NCBI GenBank assembly: GCA_022572355.1
Contig: JACZWC010000021.1
Coordinates: forward strand, 1 to 64,000
DNA length: 64,000 nucleotides
Source: Bacteroidota bacterium
Lineage (GTDB): Bacteria; Bacteroidota; Bacteroidia; NORP154
Direction of reading: 5' to 3'
Under the pieces are notes generated by a model. It searched no databases and was not told the DNA's origin. It worked only from the letters and a program-made list of their open reading frames with translations. The first letter of the stretch is position 1; every line of letters starts with the position of its first letter. Of this stretch, positions 49,168 through 58,800 are shown in pieces. The position numbers were made by a program, and so were the translations under genes.

Positions 49168-51132
49168 ATGAAAAAGCAGTCATTCGTATTCTCTCTGCTC
49201 ATTATTTTTTGTTTCACTTTCAATCCTGGGTTTTCCCAAAACCAACAAAAGACCGGTGGTGAGCAAAGCCGAACCATTGACAGCTTGTTGTTAGAGTTGG
49301 ATAAAGCAGACGAAGATACCAATAGAGTTAATTTACTGATTAATATTTCTGATGCACACGTTAGGAGTGACCCCGCAAAGGCCAGGGAATTCGCAGCACT
49401 TGCTGTTGAAACAGCGACAGATTTAGAATTTATAAGTGGCCTTGCCAAGGGACACTTAGCAATCGGAGTGGCCTGTTATTACCAGCGGAATTTTGATGAT
49501 GCACTCGCCAACTATGAACAATCGGAGAAGTATTTCAAACTGTGCAGTGGCCAAATAGGATTAGCTAGGGTGTACCATCGTAAGGGATCATTATACAGTA
49601 GCCGAGGTGCATACGACAATGCACAAAAATTATTACTGAGTGCCCTTGGTATTTGTGAGGATGAGAATAATTTGGTCATGCAAGCGGAAGTGCTTAATGC
49701 GATTGCCGGCAACTACAAACGAATGTTTAGCTATGAGAAGGCAATAGAGTACATACAGCGTTCTATATCCATAAGGAGGCAGCTGGGTGATCGCAGGAAA
49801 GTTGCAATAGCACTCAATAATATTGCTGCCATTTACACGACCATGCTAGAATCCCGAAAGGCGCTGATAGCATTAGACGAAGCTGTAAATGAAGCTGACT
49901 CTGTTAATGATCAGGATGTGATACTTGTATGTAAAATCAATATGGCTAACAGTTACATGAATTTGGGTGAATATGATAAAGCACTGAAATATGTTCTGGA
50001 GTGTTTACGCAGTTACACTGAAGCAGGGAATAAATTGCGCATTATCGCTTGTCTGGGAATTATAGCCAACATTCATCTTGAACAAGGGGGTTATAAGAAA
50101 TCGATAGAATTAGCGCAACAAAGCATTGATATTGCCAAAGAAATCGAGGATCTGGAATATGAAAGAAGCGGGTATTTATTGCTTCAGGAAGCTTATGACA
50201 GCTTAGGTGATCACGAAAAGGCACTGAGAGCCCTAGAGCGTTTTTTGGCATTACAAGATGTCATTTACGAAGATAAAACGCAAAGTTTAGTAGCTGAAAT
50301 GGAGGCGAAATATGAAGGTGAAAAGAAGGACAAACTGAACGCCCTGTTGCAGGAAGAAAAAGCAAAAGCAGAGGCGAGAGCAACCCGCAACCTGTTTACT
50401 GCATTGGGAGCAGGTGGCTTGTTATTGGCTGTGGTGGTTATCGTGTTCCTGTACATAAGGCAGAGAAAGGCACGGGAGTACCTGCGCAGGGCGGAACTGG
50501 AGCAAAAGGCACTGCGCTCGCAGATGAACCCGCACTTCATTTCAAATTCCCTGATTGCCATCCAGAGTTTCATCTATAAAAAAGACCCGAAGGAAGCGGG
50601 AAAATACTTAGCCAATTTCGCCAAATTGATGCGCCTTATCCTGGAAAACTCTAGGGAAGAATACGTTCCTCTTGAAAAAGAAATAAAAACCCTCGAGTAT
50701 TATTTGGAACTACAAGCGCTGCGTTTTGAAAATAAATTTGACTACAGCATTGATGTAGATTCAAAATTAGATACCGAAACCATAGCAATCCCGCCGATGC
50801 TCGCCCAGCCATTCATAGAAAATGCCCTGGAGCATGGCATCCTGCATAAAAATACAGACGGCATGATCAATGTGCGTTTTAATTTGGAAGGTGACTTGGT
50901 ACGGCTCGAGGTAGAGGACAACGGAATAGGCAGGCAGAAAGCAGCAGAATTGAAACAAACGGATAAGAAAGCCCACCATTCCCTGGCAACTACCATTACC
51001 GAAGAACGGTTGGCAATATTGAACAAAAAGAATAGCCATAAGATAAAACTGCAAATAACCGACTTGAAAAGTCCGGAGGATAACGTAACGGGAACGAGAG
51101 CCACTTTCCAAATCCCATACCGAAACATTTAA
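49168..51132 (+). CDS. TPR-containing LytS/YpdA-type sensor histidine kinase
   Basis: A 654-aa kinase. A signal peptide (1-24) leads into a periplasmic TPR array (about 40-380; GLAKGHLAIGVACYYQRNFDDALANYEQSE and similar), then a coiled linker and one membrane segment (about 408-430). The His_kinase core follows: LRSQMNPHFISNSLIAIQSF with H456, PLEKEIKTLEYYLELQALRF, and an ATPase domain with PFIENALEHGI and VEDNGIGR. The usual NPHFIFN is NPHFISN here. Such kinases signal to LytTR regulators, and one follows 106 bp downstream. The stop codon lies within the AACGATT motif at 51131. Confidence 0.93.
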   Translation: MKKQSFVFSLLIIFCFTFNPGFSQNQQKTGGEQSRTIDSLLLELDKADEDTNRVNLLINISDAHVRSDPAKAREFAALAVETATDLEFISGLAKGHLAIGVACYYQRNFDDALANYEQSEKYFKLCSGQIGLARVYHRKGSLYSSRGAYDNAQKLLLSALGICEDENNLVMQAEVLNAIAGNYKRMFSYEKAIEYIQRSISIRRQLGDRRKVAIALNNIAAIYTTMLESRKALIALDEAVNEADSVNDQDVILVCKINMANSYMNLGEYDKALKYVLECLRSYTEAGNKLRIIACLGIIANIHLEQGGYKKSIELAQQSIDIAKEIEDLEYERSGYLLLQEAYDSLGDHEKALRALERFLALQDVIYEDKTQSLVAEMEAKYEGEKKDKLNALLQEEKAKAEARATRNLFTALGAGGLLLAVVVIVFLYIRQRKAREYLRRAELEQKALRSQMNPHFISNSLIAIQSFIYKKDPKEAGKYLANFAKLMRLILENSREEYVPLEKEIKTLEYYLELQALRFENKFDYSIDVDSKLDTETIAIPPMLAQPFIENALEHGILHKNTDGMINVRFNLEGDLVRLEVEDNGIGRQKAAELKQTDKKAHHSLATTITEERLAILNKKNSHKIKLQITDLKSPEDNVTGTRATFQIPYRNI

Positions 51133-51163
51133 CGATTGATAGTTGGTTAATAGCTTTTGATAA
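51131..51163 (+). promoter_or_regulatory. Candidate LytTR operator upstream of the response regulator
   Basis: AACGATT (51131-51137) is followed exactly 27 bp later (start to start) by TGATAA (51158-51163). The same pair at the same spacing occurs before the orphan LytTR gene and the giant adhesin. The 23 bases at 51129-51151 match 52090-52112 at 20 positions. The second AACGAAT found 21 bp upstream in the other two sites is absent here. Confidence 0.55.
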
Positions 51164-51238
51164 AAATATCCGCATTTTTATAATTTTTCGTTCTTCGACC
51201 GTTTACCTTTTCTACTTTTATCGACAAATAGATGTTAA

Positions 51239-51988
51239 ATGATCAATACGATAATAATTGATGACGAGAAGAAGTCTAGGGAAACGTTAATAGAAATTCT
51301 CAAACTTCACTGTAAAAAGGTATCTGTTGTAGCTCAAGCAGAGGACATTAAGTCTGGAATTGATGCAATAACTCGATACGAGCCTGACCTGGTCTTGTTG
51401 GATGTTAAGATGCCTGATGGAACCGGCTTCGACTTATTGCAAGAATTAGGAACTATTGCCTTTAAAGTAATTTTTATTACTGGCTTTGAAGAGTACGCAA
51501 TCAAAGCTTTCAAATTCAGCGCGCTTGACTATATAATTAAGCCGATTGACCCTGATGAGTTGACAGCAGCCATTAACAGAGTTGAGAAATCCTATGATAA
51601 CGAAAATCTAAGTGGGAAGCTAAGTACCTTTTTGACCAATATTGACAACATTACCAAAGAGGTTAAAAAAATCGTTTTGAAAACTTCAGAGAATATATAT
51701 GTAATAAATGTACAGGATATTATCAGATGTGAGTCAGATCGGAACTACACTAGGTTTTACTTTAATGATGGCAAGAAATTATTGGTGTCAATAACATTAA
51801 AGGAATATGATGAATTACTCAACGGTTATGGTTTTTATCGAGTACATCAATCTCACCTCGTAAATTTAAATTACATCAGCCATTACGAAAAAGGGGATGG
51901 CGGTTCCATTATAATGAAAGATGGCTCTTCCGTTGCCGTTTCAATTCGTAAAAAGGAGAATCTTTTGAGTCTGCTCGACAGACTTTAA
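51239..51988 (+). CDS. LytTR-family response regulator
   Basis: A 249-aa regulator with an N-terminal receiver (IIIDDEKKSRETL; phospho-acceptor D55 in LVLLDVKMPDG; K at YIIKPIDP) and a C-terminal LytTR DNA-binding domain (about 145-249; IIRCESDRNYTRFYF, FYRVHQSHLVNLNYI). LytTR domains bind direct repeats two helical turns apart. It follows the LytS-type kinase and is its probable partner. Candidate sites lie before this gene, the orphan LytTR gene and the adhesin, suggesting autoregulation and local control. Confidence 0.95.
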   Translation: MINTIIIDDEKKSRETLIEILKLHCKKVSVVAQAEDIKSGIDAITRYEPDLVLLDVKMPDGTGFDLLQELGTIAFKVIFITGFEEYAIKAFKFSALDYIIKPIDPDELTAAINRVEKSYDNENLSGKLSTFLTNIDNITKEVKKIVLKTSENIYVINVQDIIRCESDRNYTRFYFNDGKKLLVSITLKEYDELLNGYGFYRVHQSHLVNLNYISHYEKGDGGSIIMKDGSSVAVSIRKKENLLSLLDRL

Positions 51989-52070
51989 TTTAATATGACT
52001 CACAATACCGCTTGACTTCACCTTAAGGTTTTACTTAACATCCACTAGTCCATCAACCGCCTTTTATTTT

Positions 52071-52124
52071 AACGAATACTCATCATTTATTAACGAATGA
52101 TAATTGGTTATTCGCGCCTGATAA
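52071..52124 (+). promoter_or_regulatory. Candidate LytTR operator upstream of the orphan LytTR gene
   Basis: AACGAAT occurs at 52071-52077 and again at 52092-52098, exactly 21 bp apart, and TGATAA starts 27 bp after the second copy (52119-52124). The whole arrangement recurs at 52704-52757 before the adhesin gene. The second copy ends 83 bp before the ATG at 52182. Confidence 0.7.
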
Positions 52125-52181
52125 TTGTCTTGTTTTTTCATTCACGGTTTTAATACATTCGTCTAAAAGCACGAGACGAGA

Positions 52182-52667
52182 ATGAAAAAGTTGATGGTCA
52201 TAGACGATTATCTATGCAAAAATGAGCTTGCAATTTTTATCAAAGCACATCCTGAAAGCGTAATGCTCTGTGTTGATGTAGATGAAGTGAGTGACAGGAT
52301 TGATCACTTGCTCGATAATATTAATTCAATTTATAAGGTCCAGAAGAAAATCTCCATCAATACCGCCGAAAGTTTGATAGTCTTAAATGTAAATGACATT
52401 GTAAGGTGTGAATCCAAAAGAAACTATACCAACCTACACTTGAACGATGGCAAATCAATTCTAATATCGAAAACACTTAAAGAGTTCGATGAACTTTTAG
52501 AATACTATCATTTTTGGAGAGTACATAAGTCACATCTCATTAACTTAAATTATTTGGACAAATATGTAAAGAGTGATGGAGGCCATGTACTGCTTAAAGA
52601 TGGCACTAAAATTCCAGTTTCTACACGAAGGAGAGAAAAATTGTTCAGAATGCTGGAAAAACTATAA
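52182..52667 (+). CDS. Orphan LytTR DNA-binding protein with collapsed receiver domain
   Basis: A 161-aa protein. Residues ~65-161 are a full LytTR domain (IVRCESKRNYTNLHL, FWRVHKSHLINLNYL, RRREKLFRMLEKL), close to that of the upstream regulator. The N-terminal ~60 residues start like a receiver (KKLMVIDDYL) but then pass directly to a helix resembling the end of a receiver (DEVSDRIDHLLDNI). The phospho-acceptor strand and the catalytic Lys are absent. It is 88 residues shorter than its neighbour. It probably binds the same DNA sites without phosphorylation control, or competes with the intact regulator. It lies between the regulator and the adhesin gene. Confidence 0.85.
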   Translation: MKKLMVIDDYLCKNELAIFIKAHPESVMLCVDVDEVSDRIDHLLDNINSIYKVQKKISINTAESLIVLNVNDIVRCESKRNYTNLHLNDGKSILISKTLKEFDELLEYYHFWRVHKSHLINLNYLDKYVKSDGGHVLLKDGTKIPVSTRRREKLFRMLEKL

Positions 52668-52703
52668 AAGGATACCATATATGTTCATTTTGAAATTAGA
52701 AAA

Positions 52704-52757
52704 AACGAATAATAACCAGACAATAACGAATGGTAGCTAGACCTTGTCAAATGATAA
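52704..52757 (+). promoter_or_regulatory. Candidate LytTR operator upstream of the giant adhesin
   Basis: AACGAAT at 52704-52710 and 52725-52731 (21 bp apart) and TGATAA at 52752-52757 (27 bp after the second copy) repeat the layout seen at 52071-52124. The second copy ends 87 bp before the ATG at 52819. The 21-bp period puts both repeats on the same DNA face, as expected for LytTR binding. Confidence 0.7.
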
Positions 52758-52818
52758 TTAAGGTTTGATTAGAACCTTTAATTGACTAAATTGGTTCAAC
52801 CATTATAACCTCAAACCC

Positions 52819-55800
52819 ATGAAAAAACAATTAACCACAACCCTGTTGCTCGCCTTTTTTGGCTGGAGCGTTTACCTGCCGATAAATACGGCCTACGCAC
52901 AAATCACTTTTCAAAAAACTTTTGGTGGAAGCGGTTCTGAAATTGGCAATTCAGTTGTACAAACTTCTGATGGTGGTTATATTATCACAGGGAGTACATA
53001 CAGTTTTGGATCTGGGGTCGACGATTTGTATTTGGTGAAGACCAATGCTAGTGGTGATACGTTATGGACGAAAGCCTATGGAGGCGATAGCAGTGATGTG
53101 GGTCATTCAGTACGCCAAACTTCTGATGGTGGTTATATCATTGCAGGGACTACATATAGTTTTGGGGCAGGGGGGGGTGATGTTTATTTACTAAAAACCG
53201 ATAGTAATGGAGATACACTATGGACAAAATCTTTTGGTGGGGCAAGCAGAGAGGTTGGTGCTTCAGTGCGACAAACTTCTGATGGTGGTTATATTATTGC
53301 TGGGGAAACATTTAGTTATGGGCAAGGACTCCGCGATATCTATTTGATTAAAACGGATTCTATTGGTACTGTGACATGGACTAAAGCATATGGCGGAACA
53401 GGAGGCGATTACGGTGCTTGTGTCGAGCAAACGACCGATGGAGGATATATCATTGCAGGAGGACTAACTGTTCCAGGTGCAAGTCACATGTGTTTAATTA
53501 AAACCAATACGACAGGTGATACGGTATGGACAAAAACTTATGGAGGAACATTCCAAGCATCATATGGTGGCTCAGTAAAACAAACGAGTAATGGTGGTTA
53601 TATCCTATCAGGCTCAACTTATACCTTCGGTGCAGGACAATATGATGTTTATCTGGTCAGAACTGATGCTTCCGGCAACATCGTATGGGACAAAACCTTC
53701 GGTAGCACTGCAAGTGACGGAGGCCCCTCAGTTTTACAAACCCCTGATGGCGGTTACACTATTGCTGGATCAGTAGAGAATTTAGGCTCAGGAGGACTGG
53801 ATGTTTATTTGATAAGGACAGATTCTGTTGGAGATACTTTATGGACAAAGACCTTTGGAGGGGATAGTGCTGATTTTGCAAATTGGAACTGTATTCAACA
53901 AACCATTGATGGAGGATATGTAATTTCTGGCCAAACGAAAAGTTTTGGAGCTGGATCGAATGATGTATATTTAATTAAAACCGATGCCAATGGAAATGCG
54001 GGTGGCTGTTACTCTGGAAGTGCCACAGGTACAATAGTAGGAAATCCGGCATCAATTACAACTTCGGGGGTTTCAGTCAGTTCAGGAGCAACGGTTAATG
54101 CAACTACAACCATCATCAGCAATACGGCTACTGTAGTTGGTAATCTCACCCCAACAACCGGCAACATAACAGGCACAAGCGTCACCTGCAACGGAGGCAA
54201 TGACGGAGCAGCAGATCTTACACCTTCTGGAGGCAGCCCAAATATGGCTCTGAGCTTTGATGGGGTCGATGATTATGTTGCAATACCTAGTCACACAAAT
54301 CCTACAGTGGCTATTACAGTTTCTTGCTGGGCAAAAAGTAATACGGTAACATGGAATTCGCAAGGAGTTTTAGTAAGCAAAAGGGATGCATACATAATGC
54401 ATCCTGTCTCTGGAGGAACAACGATGATACAATTTTACATTTATAACGGAACTTGGACTGCGGCAACTTTCACACCAACAAATGATATAACGCAATGGCA
54501 TTATTATACCGGAACATATGATGGAACCACGATTCGCTTGTACATTGATGGTGTTGAGGTTGCAAATAATGCTCTGACAGGTCTAATAAATGCTGATACG
54601 GGTCCACTATCCATTGGCAGGGATGATGGATCTGTAAATTATTTTAACGGTACAATTGATGAAGTACTTATCTGGGATACCGCACTAAGCGCTGCTACAA
54701 TCTTAAGTAATTACAACAGTTGTGGCCCTATTTCCAGCCCAAATATAGTTGGATATTGGGATTTAAACGAAGGAATAGGCACTGTAGCTAATGATGGTAG
54801 TGGTAATGGAAATAACGGAATATTAACAAACGGACCCGCTTGGGTAACTTATATAGGTTGTCATAATTCTGGATATACATATTTATGGAGTAACTCAGAA
54901 ACGACTCAGGATATAGATACCCTAATTGCGGGTACATATACAGTTACAGTAACAGATCTCAATGGTTGTGCTGTAACTGACAGTGTTGCCATATCCGAAC
55001 CCACAATGGTTTCCTCAACGATAACGGGCACAAACGTTACCTGCAACGGAGGCAATGACGGAGCGGCAGACCTTACACCTTCGGGTGGAACAACAAATAA
55101 AGCCTTGAGCTTTGATGGAGTGGATGATTATGTTGATTGTGGTACAGATGCAAGTATAAGTTTCGAAAGAACGGATTCATATTCGCTGGAAGCATGGATT
55201 AAAACCACAACAACGTCAAACAGTGGTATTATTGCCAAAATGGATCCGAGTGGCTCACCAATATATCAAGGTTTTGATATGTATTTTGAGAGTTCTACAT
55301 CCACTATCAGGACGCATCTTGTTAATACCTGGCCTACAAATGCAATCGCAGTTGATGCCAGTACGGTGATTAATGATGGAATCTGGCACCATGTTGTAGT
55401 GACTTACGATGGATCTTCTTTAGGTAGCGGATTGAAAGTATATATCGATGGGAATATCGAAGCCTCAACAATTGCTGTTGATAACCTTTCTGCTACTACT
55501 ATTACGCCAGTTGAGTTAAGAATTGGTTCAAGAGAAGGAGTAAATAATTTTAATGGGACCATTGACGAAGTACGAATATGGAACAGCACACTCAGTGCAG
55601 CCGAAGTGTTAAGCAATTACAACAGTTGCGGGCCTATTAGCAGTCCAAATATAGTTGGTTATTGGAATATGAATGAAGGAACAGGCACTACTATAGCTGA
55701 CAGGAGCGGTAATGGAAACACTGGCACTTTAACCAACGGTCCAATCTGGACAGGACCTGCAGGTGTAGATTATGGTTGCTGGAGCGATGGGACAGGATAT

Positions 55801-58800
55801 ACCTACTTATGGAGTAATGCAGAAACCACCCAGGATATAGACACTTTAATTGCAAATACCTATAATGTTACGGTAACAGACGGTAATGGCTGCTCAGGCA
55901 TTAATGCTACAACTATCACTGAACCACCACTTGTCCCTGCCAATGCGGGTACGGATGTTGCGATTTGTTCGGGTTCAAGCACTTCCTTATCCGCCAGCGG
56001 TGGGGTTAGCTATAGCTGGAGTCCTACCACAGGACTAAGCAATCCTGCGATTCCAAATCCTGTGGCTTCACCAACTGCAACAACCAACTACGTTGTAACA
56101 GTTACGGATGGAAGTCTTTGTACAAATACTGATACCGTAATAGTAACGGTCAATGCCTTACCAACAGTAACGGCAAGTGGAACCGCAAGTATTTGTACTG
56201 GTGCGTCTACTACGCTGACAGCAAGCGGAGCATCCACATATAGTTGGGACAATGGAGCTGGTACCGGTTCATCGGTAACTGTTTCCCCAACTGCTACCAC
56301 CACCTATACAGTAACGGGAACAGATGGAAATGGATGCACCAATACCGATCAGGTTACAGTGACCGTCAATGCCTTGCCAACGGTAACAGCTAGTGGAACA
56401 GCAACTATCTGTTCAGGTGCGACCACTATTCTTACAGCAACCGGAGCATCTACCTATAGTTGGGACAATGGAGGAGGTACAGGAGCATCAGTAAATGTTT
56501 CCCCAACTGCTACCACGATTTATACGGTAACGGGCACGGATGGAAATGGATGTCAAAATACCGATCAAGTTACAATAACCGTAAATGTCCTGCCAACGGT
56601 AACAGCAAGTGGAACCGCAACCATATGTTCAGGCGCTTCCACCACCCTCACGGTAACCGGAGCATCCACCTATAGTTGGGATAATGGTGCGGGAACGGGA
56701 TCATCGGTAAGTGTTTCTCCAACAACTACCACTACTTACACCGTAACAGGTACGGATGGAAATGGATGTACCAACACGGATCAAGTAATTGTAACAGTCA
56801 ACGCCTTACCTACTGTTGTAGCAACTGGCACTGCTACGATATGCTCAGGCGCATCAACAACCCTTACTGCAACCGGGGCTTCTACTTATAACTGGGACAA
56901 TGGAGGAGGCGCAGGAGCTTCAGTAAGTGTATCTCCAACTACCACCACTACCTATACAGTAACAGGAACCGATGGAAATGGATGTACAAACACCGATCAG
57001 GTAACTGTAACGGTCAACGCTTTGCCATCTGTAGTGGCAACGGGTACCGCAACTATCTGTTCAGGCGCTTCAACTACTTTAACAGCAGCCGGAGCATCTA
57101 CGTATAGCTGGGACAATGGTGGGGGTGCAGGAGCATCAGTAAGTGTATCTCCGACTACCACCACTACTTATACTGTAACAGGTACAGATGGAAATGGATG
57201 TACCAACACCGATCAGGTTACCGTAACAGTCAACGCCTTACCAACTGTAGTGGCAACCGGCACGGCAACTATATGTTCGGGCGCATCAACTACTCTTACA
57301 GCAACCGGAGCATCTACCTATAGCTGGGACAATGGAGGAGGCGCTGGAGCTTCAGTAAGTGTATCTCCAACTACCACCACTACCTATACGGTAACGGGTA
57401 CCGATGGCAATGGATGTACAAACACCGATCAGGTTACCGTAACGGTTAATCCTACACCTGTTATTGATTCAGCAATTGCAATAGATGCCTCATCTTGTGT
57501 TGTGAATGATGGATCAATCGCTATTTATGCAAGCGGAGGTACACCTGGAATACAATATTCTATCAATGGTGGCACCAATTATTTCAGCAATTCAAGTTTT
57601 GGCAGCCTGGGAGTGGGTAGTTACCCAATAGCAATAACAGATACTAACGGTTGTACGGTAACAGGAAGTACGTTAACCATTTCAGCTCCTGGAGCACCTT
57701 CTGCGCCAACAGCAGGAACGGATGCCACGTACTGTGATGGCGATCCTGTTACTGACCTTACTGCTACAGGCACTAATATCGAATGGTTCTCTGATGCAGG
57801 TTTAACTACCTCGCTCGGAACCGGATCGCCATTTACGCCAACTGTTACAGTAGGGGTGACCACTTTTTATGTAACACAAACGGTAAGTGGATGTCAAAGT
57901 CCATCGAGTACGGTAGTCATCACCGTCAATCCTTTGCCCGTTATTGATTCAGTATCTTCAACAGATGCCTCTGCCTGTGGTGTGAATGACGGAACGATCA
58001 CTATTAATGCAAGCGGTGGCACTGCTCCATTGAAATATTCAATAGATGGAGGAAGCAATTATTCCAATAATGCAACCTTTACAGGATTAGCCGCTGGAAG
58101 TTATGCTGTAATGGTTTCTGATACTAATGGTTGTTCAGTAACAGGAAGTACAATAACTATCTCATCTCCAGGTGCACCGGCAGCGCCTGTTGCCGGAACC
58201 GATGCAACCTATTGCGAGGGTGATGCTGTTGCAGACCTTACAGCTACAGGCACCAATATTGAATGGTTCTCCGATGCAGGTTTAACCAACTCGCTTGGAA
58301 CCGGATCGCCATTTACGCCAACTGTTGCAGTCGGAGTGAATACTTTTTATGTAACCCAAACGGTCAGCGGTTGTCAAAGTTCGGCAGATTCTGTTGTTAT
58401 TACTGTCAAAGCTAATCCTGCTGCTCCTACGGTTACCCCAAATGGCAATGTACTATCAACAGGAGCTGCGAGTAGCTACCAGTGGTTTAAGGGTGGAGTT
58501 TTGATTCCAGGAGCAACTAGCCAAACATATACTGCTACTCAAACAGGCACTTATAGTGTTACCATAACGGACGCCAATGGATGTTCGGCAACGTCACCAT
58601 CTGTAGATGTCACGGTAATCGGAATCAATGAAGTGAATGTCGGAATAAGTGTTGAGATTTATCCGAATCCGAACAGTGGAGTATTCACATTGGAAATTAA
58701 GGTAACAGAAGTACAGGATATGGAGGTTACCATCACAAATGTAATAGGGCAGGAGGTTTTGTTTGAAAAGCTAACTCAGATCAAAGGAACCTACCAAAAA

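Noticed and set aside
56155-57450. Regular repeats that could suggest a CRISPR array
   Set aside because: Units are 216 bp, contiguous and in frame within a secreted-protein gene, with no short repeats separated by unique spacers.
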